DNA from: an uncultured Dehalococcoidia bacterium
Lineage (GTDB): Bacteria; Chloroflexota; Dehalococcoidia; Bin125
Length of the DNA: 64,000 nt
Direction: 5' to 3'
Assembly: GCA_958295515.1 (NCBI GenBank)
Contig: CATQGW010000004.1
Location: forward strand, 186,001 to 250,000
The notes under the pieces are model-generated. The model had not been told where the DNA came from. It worked only from the letters and a program-made list of their open reading frames with translations, and searched no databases. The position numbers and the translations under genes were made by a program. Of this stretch, positions 23,611-31,187 are shown piece by piece. Numbering within the stretch: the first letter of the stretch is position 1; every line of letters begins with the position of its first letter.

Positions 23611-25179
23611 ATGAGCGAACCCCAGGATTGGCAGCCCGAAGTCGACGAGCTCAACGAGCGCCGCCGCCTCGCACTCAAGATGGGCGGCGAAGAGCGCGTC
23701 ACCCGCCAGCACGAGCTGGGCAAACTGACCATCCGCGAACGAATCGACGCAATCGCCGACCCCGGCAGCTTTCACGAAATCGGCGGCCTCGCCGGCTACG
23801 GCGCCTATGAAGAGCGCAAGTTCGTCGGCTTCAAGCCCCTCCCCTACATCGGCGGGCTGGCCAAAGTGAACGGGCGCAAGGTGGTCGTCGGCGGCGAAGA
23901 CTTCACCGTCTCCGGCGGCGCCGCCGACATCTCCACCCAAGAGCGCTTCAAGAGCCTCTTCCTCGCCGACATGGCGCGCGAATACCGCATCCCGCTGATC
24001 GTCTTCCACGAAGGCGCAGGCGCAAACGTCGCCGCCGAAGGCGACGGCCACGGCCATCTGCCCAGCTCCTTCGATGTCTTCGGCCCCGACATTCGCGCCG
24101 GCCAGGAGGTGCCGCTCGTCTTCTCCGTCTCCGGCGCAACCGCCGGCGGCGTCGCCGCCCGCGCGATGCTGGGACACTTCACCGTGATGACCCCCAGCGG
24201 AGCCCTGTTCGCCGGCGGCCCGCCCCTCGTCGAGCGCGCGCTCGGCGCAAAAGTCACCAAGGACGAGCTCGGCGGCCCCGATGTCCATGTCGCACGCTCA
24301 GGCGCAATCAACAACCGCGCCAAAGACGAGCTCGACGCCGTGCAGCAGATGAAGCAGTTCCTGCACTACATGCCGAGCAACGTCTACGAGCAGCCGGCCG
24401 TGCTGCCCGGCGGCGACCCGCCCGATCGCGAAGAGCAGGAGCTGCTCTCAATCGTCCCCCGCAAGCGCACCCGCCCCTACAACATGCGCCGCATCGTCGA
24501 ACTGGTCGTGGACGACGGCGAGTACTTCGAAATCCAGCCCGAGTTCGGCTCCACCGTCCACACCATCCTCGCCCGCATCGGCGGCTACGTCGTCGGCATC
24601 GTCGCCAACAATCCCCGCATGCTCGCCGGCGCAATGACCGCCGACTCGGCCGACAAGCAGGGACACTTCGTCGAGCTGTGCGACCACTTCCACATCCCGC
24701 TCGTCTTCCTCGCCGACGTGCCCGGCTTCATGCTCGGCCTGCAAGCGGAAGCCACAGGCACCCTGCGCCACGGCATGCGCGCCTACTGGGCTACCTATCT
24801 GGCCACCGTGCCCGTCTTCACCGTGATCACCCGCAAGAACTACGGCATGGCCGGCCAGGCCACCGCCAACGTCGGCAGCATCAACTACCGCGTCGGCTGG
24901 CCCTCCGGCGATTGGGGCTCAATCCCCATCGAGGGCGGCGTCGCCGCCGCCTATCGCCGCGAAATCGAGGCCGCACCCAATCCCGACCAGCGCCGCCGCG
25001 AACTCGAAGAACACCTCCTCCAGTTCCGCAACCCCTTCCGCACCGCCGAGGCCTTCGGCATCGAGGACATCATCGACCCCCGCCAGACCCGCGCCTACAT
25101 CCACCGCTTCCTCGAACACTCCTATGAATCCGTAGCGCGTACCCTTGGCGTCAAAGCCAAAGCCGGCGTGCGCCCCTGA
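23611..25179 (+). CDS. Acyl-CoA carboxylase carboxyltransferase (beta) subunit
   Basis: The 522-residue protein belongs to the carboxyltransferase family of propionyl-CoA, methylcrotonyl-CoA and geranyl-CoA carboxylases, which move CO2 from biotin to an acyl-CoA. It shows RQHELGKLTIRERID, GGLAKVNGRKVVVGGEDFTV, ATAGGVAARAMLGHFTVM, AGAMTADSADKQGHFVELC and PLVFLADVPGFMLG. The start with GAGGAG is used; long frame upstream is in a shadow of argH/rpe. No biotin carboxylase or biotin carrier gene is in the window, so its partner must be elsewhere and the acyl-CoA substrate is not known. Confidence 0.88.
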   Translation: MSEPQDWQPEVDELNERRRLALKMGGEERVTRQHELGKLTIRERIDAIADPGSFHEIGGLAGYGAYEERKFVGFKPLPYIGGLAKVNGRKVVVGGEDFTVSGGAADISTQERFKSLFLADMAREYRIPLIVFHEGAGANVAAEGDGHGHLPSSFDVFGPDIRAGQEVPLVFSVSGATAGGVAARAMLGHFTVMTPSGALFAGGPPLVERALGAKVTKDELGGPDVHVARSGAINNRAKDELDAVQQMKQFLHYMPSNVYEQPAVLPGGDPPDREEQELLSIVPRKRTRPYNMRRIVELVVDDGEYFEIQPEFGSTVHTILARIGGYVVGIVANNPRMLAGAMTADSADKQGHFVELCDHFHIPLVFLADVPGFMLGLQAEATGTLRHGMRAYWATYLATVPVFTVITRKNYGMAGQATANVGSINYRVGWPSGDWGSIPIEGGVAAAYRREIEAAPNPDQRRRELEEHLLQFRNPFRTAEAFGIEDIIDPRQTRAYIHRFLEHSYESVARTLGVKAKAGVRP

Positions 25180-25207
25180 GCCGCGCGCCCAGAAAGGACC
25201 CCCGAGC

Positions 25208-25666
25208 ATGTCCGTCTTCACCGTTCCCCAGGATGCCCCCGACTGGATCCGCAACCACACCCAGCAATACCTCGACAGCAACGGCGCCGAAGGCCACATG
25301 TGGGACCGCCCCGACGGCGCCGGGCCCATCCCCTGCCTCCTGCTCGTCACCACCGGCCGCCGCTCCGGCGAGCAGCGCACCCTCCCGCTGATCTACGGCG
25401 AGACCGACGGCGGCTACGTCATCGTCGCCTCCAAGGGCGGCGCGCCCAAGCACCCCGCCTGGTACCTCAACCTCGACGCCAACCCCGACGTCTGGATCAT
25501 GGTCGGCCCCGAGCAAATGGAAGCCACCGCCCGCACCGCCGAAGGCGAAGAGCGCGAGCAACTCTTCACCCAGATGGCCGAATCCTTCGCCCCCTACAAC
25601 GACTACGCCGAGCGAGCCGCCAACGCCAACCGCGAAATCCCCATCGTAGTCCTCGAACCCAAGTAG
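25208..25666 (+). CDS. Nitroreductase/deazaflavin-dependent oxidoreductase family protein
   Basis: The 152-residue protein resembles the DUF385/Ddn family, whose members in mycobacteria use coenzyme F420. Recognisable segments are PCLLLVTTGRRSGEQRTLPL, YVIVASKGGAPKHPAWYLNL and ANPDVWIMVGPEQ. The protein is predicted to be cytosolic or membrane-associated. It starts 28 bases after the carboxyltransferase stop on the same strand. With the LLM-class enzyme at 61339-62214 it suggests that the organism makes F420, though some family members use other flavins. Confidence 0.82.
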   Translation: MSVFTVPQDAPDWIRNHTQQYLDSNGAEGHMWDRPDGAGPIPCLLLVTTGRRSGEQRTLPLIYGETDGGYVIVASKGGAPKHPAWYLNLDANPDVWIMVGPEQMEATARTAEGEEREQLFTQMAESFAPYNDYAERAANANREIPIVVLEPK

Positions 25667-25713
25667 GGGGTTAGAGGAGCGCTGCCGCGCCGACAGCGGT
25701 GAAGGAGGACCGA

Positions 25714-26733
25714 ATGCGACGACTGATCATCGCTGGAACGCTGGTGTTGCTAGGGGCTCTGACCGCTGTCATCAGCGTCAGTGTCTACGCACAACTGCGC
25801 ACCGTCGAGACCGATGTGCGCGTTGCTGCTCGACCACTGGCCGACGGCCGGATCGAATTCGCCATCGAGCACAATGGTGAGCGCGTGAGTCCGCGGGTCC
25901 GATATCTCTCGCCAAGGCTGATTCGCGACCGAGTCGGTGATTGGCTGCGCAGTTCTCCCGTCACGCTAACGGTAGAGCTTGAAGCAGACGGACAACCGTC
26001 GGCCGGCGTAGCTTCATTCGGCGACGGCAGGCACGCCGTCGGGACTCGGATTGTGACGGGCACATACGAAACAACAGTGCCCACCGACACGATCTGTCGC
26101 GCGCGACGATATCTCCCAGACGGCACTTACATCACGAACGTGAACATCTACAACCGCGACCAAGAGGTACCTCTCCAACCCGGTACGCACCACACAATCG
26201 AAGTCACGGAACGCTTCACCTACATCGACACAAGCGGTGGCTGCACATGGAGGCGTGTCGCGAGCCAGCCAGCCAACAGTGAGCCAGAATCCGGCAGCTC
26301 TCTGGCGAACCCGCTTGTGGCCGGCAGCACCGCGCGGGCTGGCGATTGGCAAGTCCGCGCCCTAAGCACAAACCCTGACGCCTGGCCGCTGATTCGCGCG
26401 GAGAGCAGGTTTAACGGCCCGCCGGAGCCCGGCACGCAGTACTTCATCGTTGAAGTTGAAGTGACATATCTCGGCGCCGAGTCAGCTACGCCTTTCCTCG
26501 ACGTCGAAATTGGTGCCATCGGTGCGGGTCGAGTCGTTCGGACCGACGACTGTGGCGTTGTTCCCAACGACTACGACGACTACCGGCACACTGAAATGTT
26601 CACCGGCGGCTCAATCCGCGCGAACATTTGCTATCCGATGCTCGCGACCGAAGTGAGCGCCGGCAACATCGTCCTCCAAGTCAAGGACAGGCGCGAACCG
26701 AATGTCAGCACGGTGTACCTCGCACTGGACTAG
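25714..26733 (+). CDS. Exported protein with a DUF4352-like C-terminal domain
   Basis: The 339-residue protein has an N-terminal signal or anchor (residues about 4-26), preceded by AAGGAGG 6 bases before the ATG. Residues 27-190 are beta-rich and unrecognised. The C-terminal part, from about 210, reads like an Ig-type DUF4352 domain (GDWQVRALS, GTQYFIVEVEVTYLG, CYPMLA). Codon use is mixed, with frequent CGA, GGA, GCT, TTG and CTA, unlike the strongly C-ending codons of adjacent plus-strand genes. That points to later acquisition. Function unknown; the domain call is tentative. Confidence 0.65.
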   Translation: MRRLIIAGTLVLLGALTAVISVSVYAQLRTVETDVRVAARPLADGRIEFAIEHNGERVSPRVRYLSPRLIRDRVGDWLRSSPVTLTVELEADGQPSAGVASFGDGRHAVGTRIVTGTYETTVPTDTICRARRYLPDGTYITNVNIYNRDQEVPLQPGTHHTIEVTERFTYIDTSGGCTWRRVASQPANSEPESGSSLANPLVAGSTARAGDWQVRALSTNPDAWPLIRAESRFNGPPEPGTQYFIVEVEVTYLGAESATPFLDVEIGAIGAGRVVRTDDCGVVPNDYDDYRHTEMFTGGSIRANICYPMLATEVSAGNIVLQVKDRREPNVSTVYLALD

Positions 26734-26912
26734 TGGCTACGGGGCGTGTGCAAGCTGCGAACGAACACGACTTGCGCCCGCCGACGGGACTCGGCTCACG
26801 TCGCTTTGCCTGCGCATTGTCTTCTCAGCAACACCGAGATCAACGGTGCTAGGCATGGGCAAGCTTAGTTGCTTAAGAGTTTGTGACAGTCGAGAATGGC
26901 TAACCTCGACCG

Positions 26913-27923
26913 CTAGATATCCGCGACAAGTTTCGAAATGGCTTCTTTGTAACGATCGAGCGGTTCACGGTTGACTTGCGGATTGGTATCATGCACAGAG
27001 TATTGACCAGGAGACACTGCATACAACGGCGACCCAAGATGCGAGCAGACAATGGCCACGGAGTGAGCATCCGGTATCTCATGGAACTTCAAGCCACCAG
27101 CAACAAAGTGCTGCGGGCTAGTGTCTCTTAGTCCACGCGTTCGCGCTTTGATCTCATCAAACATCGCACCGAAGGCCTTACTTGCCTTTTTGTTGTACAG
27201 CGTCGACCTATTGAGCAAGACAGAATGAACGATCGGCAGTGGCATATTGAATGTCTCCGACTTCCTTTTAAAGGATGCGGTCTCGGTCGCGGACGGGCCC
27301 ACTCCATAGAGAAGTGCACCGATATTGTCAATCGCCCTTGCGGACGCACCATCGCTTGAACACGGGATGATCAGCCGCTCTGAAGCTATCATCGCCAACT
27401 CGGTATACGCCGAGAAGCTTGGATTGCAATCGATGATGACGGTTGTTCCGGCATGGCCTAGCTTGCCGGCGCAGGCTGTGACGAGGTCGAGCAACCAATT
27501 ATGCACGTTCTTCCATGCGTCATCCGGAAGTGCTTGGCTGCCGATCTGACCAATTACCTGTGCTTGAAGCTCAAGGCTCGGGTCCCCAGCAATCAAATAC
27601 AAGTTCTTCGGAAGAGCCTCGTTGTACTCCTTAGCGGTGAGCAAGTATCCGCCTTCGTGGCCAGTCTCCTGATGTGGCGATGAGATTCGCGTGCTCAGAT
27701 ATCCGCCAACTGTGCGCCTATCGCTCGACGCAAGAATCGACGCCAGCCGATGAGCACCCTCGCTGCCACCTCCCAAGACAACCTCAGACAGGTTGGCCTG
27801 CGGGCACATGTCCACAAGAATGACTCGGCTATCCGGATCTCGGTTCGCAATTTCTGTTCCAAGAACGAATGACAGGAAGCTCTTGCCAACACCACCCTTG
27901 TTGTTCCAGATCGCGTAGCGCAT
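26913..27923 (-). CDS. Orphan ParA-family ATPase
   Basis: The 336-residue protein has the deviant Walker A NKGGVGKS (residues 8-15), a Walker A' VILVDMCPQANLS (Asp38), and VIIDCNPSFS as Walker B, as in ParA/Soj/MinD proteins. The family dimerises on ATP to position plasmids, chromosomes or protein complexes. There is no parB-like gene beside it, and it contains family-specific insertions, so plasmid partition is not a safe call. Base composition is less GC-rich than its surroundings and gaps of 179 and 364 bases flank it. It is convergent with the exported protein gene, and both look like part of an acquired segment. Confidence 0.8.
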   Translation of the reverse strand: MRYAIWNNKGGVGKSFLSFVLGTEIANRDPDSRVILVDMCPQANLSEVVLGGGSEGAHRLASILASSDRRTVGGYLSTRISSPHQETGHEGGYLLTAKEYNEALPKNLYLIAGDPSLELQAQVIGQIGSQALPDDAWKNVHNWLLDLVTACAGKLGHAGTTVIIDCNPSFSAYTELAMIASERLIIPCSSDGASARAIDNIGALLYGVGPSATETASFKRKSETFNMPLPIVHSVLLNRSTLYNKKASKAFGAMFDEIKARTRGLRDTSPQHFVAGGLKFHEIPDAHSVAIVCSHLGSPLYAVSPGQYSVHDTNPQVNREPLDRYKEAISKLVADI

Positions 27924-28287
27924 GGACTTGACCTATCCGATGGCGTTGACGGTGCCCATGACCGTCGTCTGCTCGTCCACTATACCTGATCTGGTCGCTG
28001 CGCAACGGCCTGCTGCTCCGCAGCGAGGGGCCGGCATGTGGGCGTTTGTCACAATTCGGCACAGCGATGCGCAACGCGCAAACGATCCGTCAGGGCTCCG
28101 CATGACGCAGGCTGTCCCGATGCCATCCGCCACTGTCAGATCGCCTTGTGGAGAGTGGCCCCGTGAACAGTGACCACCTCCCAGTGCTCGGCTCGCCAGA
28201 CTCGGACACCTGTGCTGCGGACAAAAGCGGCAAGTTTTGGGTCACCCGTCACCACGGGCTGAGTGTGGGACTGAGCCGAACCGGAGC
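27924..28287. other. Intergenic region without a supported gene
   Basis: These 364 bases separate the ParA start from the trpS stop. Short open frames exist in it, but none has a ribosome site with plausible composition or a recognisable product. It must hold the ParA promoter. I found no tRNA, hairpin terminator or flanking direct repeat by eye. Confidence 0.5.
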
Positions 28288-29271
28288 TCACGCAGGCGCA
28301 GGCGGCAGCCCAACAGCATCCTTCACCTCCGCCAGCACCTCCCGCGCAATCACCCGCGCCCGCATCGCCCCATCCGCAAGCACCTCATCCACCTGCTCAG
28401 GATGCGCCGCCAACTCCGCGCGCCGCGCGCGGATCGGCGCGAACGTCTCATTGATCGAATCCGCCAGCTGCCCCTTGCAATCCACACAGCCGATGCCCGC
28501 CGTCGTACACTGCTCATAAATCTCCGGCTGGCGCTCCGGCCCGAACGCCCCGTGCAGCGCGTACACGTTGCACACCTCCGGACGCCCCGGATCATTGCGC
28601 CGAACCCGCTGCGGATCGGTGATCGCCCCCCGCACCGCCTTCGCAGTCTCCTCCGGCGTCGCCGCCATCTCAACCGCGTTGCCGTACGACTTGCTCATCT
28701 TCCGATTATCGAACCCCAGCACCATCGGAGCATTGGTCAACTCCGCCTCCGGCTCGGGAAAGATATCGCCGAAGTGTCGATTGAAACGGCGCACAATCTC
28801 CCGCGCCAACTCCAGATGCGGCAGCTGATCCTCGCCCACAGGCACCTTGTTCGCGCGATAAAGCACAATGTCCGCAGTCTGCAGCACCGGATAGCCGACC
28901 AACCCATAGTTGACGTTATCTGGCTGCGAGCGGACCTTCTCCTTAAACGTGGGGACGCGCAGCAGCATCCCATTAGGCGTGACCATACTGAGCAGCAGGT
29001 GCAGCTCGGAGACTTCCGGCACATGACTCTGCACGTAGAGAATGCTCTCCTCAGGCCGAATGCCCGCCGCCAGCAGATCCATCGCCGTTTCGCGCACGTT
29101 GAAGCGCAGTTTGTCGGTATCGGTCAGGGTCGTGAGCGAGTGCAGATCGACAATCGAGTAGATGCACTCGAAGCGATCCTGCAGCGCGACAAAGTTCTGA
29201 ATCGCGCCGAGGTAGTTGCCGATGTGCTGGCGTCCGGTCGCCCGGATGCCCGCGAATACGCGGTCTTGCAT
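28288..29271 (-). CDS. trpS: Tryptophanyl-tRNA synthetase
   Basis: TrpS charges tRNA-Trp. The 327-residue class I enzyme begins at ATG 29271 (MQDRVFAGIRATGRQHIGNY) with GAGAGGA upstream; a longer frame would overlap argS. It carries the HIGH-type motif GRQHIGN, the segment YPVLQTADIVLYRANKVPVG, EDQLPHLELAREI and the KMSKS loop (NRKMSKSYGN). The size is typical of bacterial TrpRS. It follows argS by 44 bases and probably shares its transcript. Confidence 0.95.
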   Translation of the reverse strand: MQDRVFAGIRATGRQHIGNYLGAIQNFVALQDRFECIYSIVDLHSLTTLTDTDKLRFNVRETAMDLLAAGIRPEESILYVQSHVPEVSELHLLLSMVTPNGMLLRVPTFKEKVRSQPDNVNYGLVGYPVLQTADIVLYRANKVPVGEDQLPHLELAREIVRRFNRHFGDIFPEPEAELTNAPMVLGFDNRKMSKSYGNAVEMAATPEETAKAVRGAITDPQRVRRNDPGRPEVCNVYALHGAFGPERQPEIYEQCTTAGIGCVDCKGQLADSINETFAPIRARRAELAAHPEQVDEVLADGAMRARVIAREVLAEVKDAVGLPPAPA

Positions 29272-29315
29272 AAGGCGCGGATTCCTCTCCGTATACGTTC
29301 GCTTGTCTGTTTGCG

Positions 29316-31019
29316 TTACATCTCGTCGGGCGCGGAAACGCCGATCAGCCGCAGCGTCGCAGCCAGCGCGCACTTCGCCGCTTCGACAAGCGTCAGGCGG
29401 GCGGCGGAGCGCTGCGGTTCGTCGGCGTCCAGTACCCGGCAGGCATCGTAAAACTGCGTGAACTGCTGCGCGAGCTCCTGCGCATATGTGGTCAGATGAT
29501 GCGGCTCACGACGTGCGGCCATATCGACGACCAGCTCGGGCAACGTCAGGATCGCAGTGATCAGCGCATCCTCGCGGGGATGCTCGAGCAGCGCCAGGTG
29601 CTCCGCGCCGGCCTCAACGCCCTGTTCGGCCGCCGCGCGCAGAATCCCCGCGCAGCGCGCGTGCGCATACTGCACGTACGAAACCGGATTCTGGCGCGGA
29701 TCCTGTGAGGTCGCCGCATCCAGATCAAAATCCATCTGCGCGTCAGCCGAGCGCTGCAACAGGAAGAAGCGTGTCGCGTCCGCGCCGACCTCTTCAACCA
29801 GCTCCCGCAGCGTGACCAACTCCCCGGTGCGCTTCGACATCCGCACGCGCTCCTGGCCGCGCCGCAAATGCACGAGTTGGTAAAGCAACACTTCGAGCTG
29901 GTCGCCGTCGCCGCCGACAGCGCTGACCGAAGCCTTGGTGCGCGCGACATGCCCCTGGTGATCCGCCCCCCAAACATCGATCACGCGATCGAAGCCGCGG
30001 CGCAGAAACTTGTCGTAGTGATACGCAACATCAGAAGCGAAGTAGGTCGGCTCGCCGCTGCTGCGAATCAGCACATTGTCCTTCACGTCGTCCTGCTCTT
30101 CGCCGGCATCGCCCGAGCGGAACCACGTTGCTCCCTCTTTCTCCACCACGTAACCGCCCTCGCGCAGCAGCGACATCGCCGCCTCGTAGGGCGCAGCCGC
30201 GTCGTCATCCCCGGCGTCGAAGAGCGCCCGCTCCGACTGCCAGTGATCAAATCGCACGCCAATCAGCAGCAGATCGGCGCGGATCTGTTCGAGCATCAAC
30301 TCCAGCCCGCGGTCGACCAGCTCCTGCGGAGGCTGCCCGGCGTCGGCCTCGCGCCAGCGTGCGCCCGCCTCCTCGGCGATGCGGCCGGCCAGGTCAATCA
30401 TGTACGCGCCCCCGTAGCCGCCTTCGGGAAGCTCAGCCTCGACACCCTGCTGCTGGAGATAGCGCGCCAGCAGCGTCTGGCCGAACAGACCAATTTGCCC
30501 GCCCGCGTCGTTCACGTAGTACTCGCGCTGCACCTCGCAGCCGGCGGCGTCCAGCACCGTAGCGAGCGCGTCCCCCAGCACCGCGCCGCGCCCGTTGCCG
30601 ACCTGCAGCGGCCCGGTCGGGTTGGCGGAAACGAACTCAACCTGGACACGCTCCCCCGCAGGTTGAGACGCGCGCCCCCAGCCGTCCCCGGCCGCAATGG
30701 CGTCAAGCAGCCGGTCCCGCTTCCAGTCGCCGCGAATGCGCAGATTGATGAAGCCGGGCCGCGCCGCCTCCGCGTCGGCGATCAGGTCGCCGCGCTCAAC
30801 GCGCGCCGCAATCGCCGTCGCCACATCAAGCGGCGGCAGCCGCATTGCCCCCGCAAGGCGCATCGCCAGGTTGCAGGCGTAGTCGCCATGCTCCGCATTG
30901 GGCGGGCGCTGAACGCGGACTTCCGGCGCAGGCACGGACGGCAACGCGCCGTCCTGCTGAGCGCGCAGGAGCGCATCGGACAACGCGGCGCGGACCAGTT
31001 CGCGGGTGTCGCTGCTCAT
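29316..31019 (-). CDS. argS: Arginyl-tRNA synthetase
   Basis: ArgS charges tRNA-Arg. The 567-residue protein has an N-terminal additional domain (NAEHGDYACNLAMRLAG), the class I catalytic core, and a C-terminal anticodon-binding helical domain (SVYVQYAHARCAGIL-type and YDACRVLDADEPQR). The KMSKS-type loop reads RMSKRTGE. The HIGH-type motif reads PTGPLQVGNGRG, with Gln139 in place of the usual first His, an uncommon change in an active-site residue. The upstream 168-base gap holds a predicted -10. Confidence 0.95.
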   Translation of the reverse strand: MSSDTRELVRAALSDALLRAQQDGALPSVPAPEVRVQRPPNAEHGDYACNLAMRLAGAMRLPPLDVATAIAARVERGDLIADAEAARPGFINLRIRGDWKRDRLLDAIAAGDGWGRASQPAGERVQVEFVSANPTGPLQVGNGRGAVLGDALATVLDAAGCEVQREYYVNDAGGQIGLFGQTLLARYLQQQGVEAELPEGGYGGAYMIDLAGRIAEEAGARWREADAGQPPQELVDRGLELMLEQIRADLLLIGVRFDHWQSERALFDAGDDDAAAPYEAAMSLLREGGYVVEKEGATWFRSGDAGEEQDDVKDNVLIRSSGEPTYFASDVAYHYDKFLRRGFDRVIDVWGADHQGHVARTKASVSAVGGDGDQLEVLLYQLVHLRRGQERVRMSKRTGELVTLRELVEEVGADATRFFLLQRSADAQMDFDLDAATSQDPRQNPVSYVQYAHARCAGILRAAAEQGVEAGAEHLALLEHPREDALITAILTLPELVVDMAARREPHHLTTYAQELAQQFTQFYDACRVLDADEPQRSAARLTLVEAAKCALAATLRLIGVSAPDEM

Positions 31020-31060
31020 CAGTTTCGATTCCCTGCTCGCCCAGCCACACGTGAACCCTC

Positions 31061-31066
31061 AGGATA
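31061..31066 (-). promoter_or_regulatory. Predicted -10 element of argS-trpS
   Basis: On the minus strand TATCCT lies within TATATCCT, predicting a start near 31054 and a leader of about 35 bases. The rest of the 168-base gap between recG and argS shows no other recognisable element. Confidence 0.3.
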
Positions 31067-31187
31067 TAGGAGAACCTCCACAACGCTTCCGTCCCCAATC
31101 TCCCGTCATCTCCCCACCCAACCCCCCAAAGCCCCGCGACGCGATTCCCCTCACAAGCGGCAACGACGGAAGAGGCAAAGCGAAGCC

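Noticed and set aside
26913-27923. Plasmid partition locus
   Set aside because: There is no parB-like gene, no iteron or parS-like repeat, and no replication gene. An orphan ParA is the safer call.
28148-28519. Possible small gene upstream of trpS
   Set aside because: No ribosome site or recognisable sequence, and most of the frame is antisense to the end of trpS.
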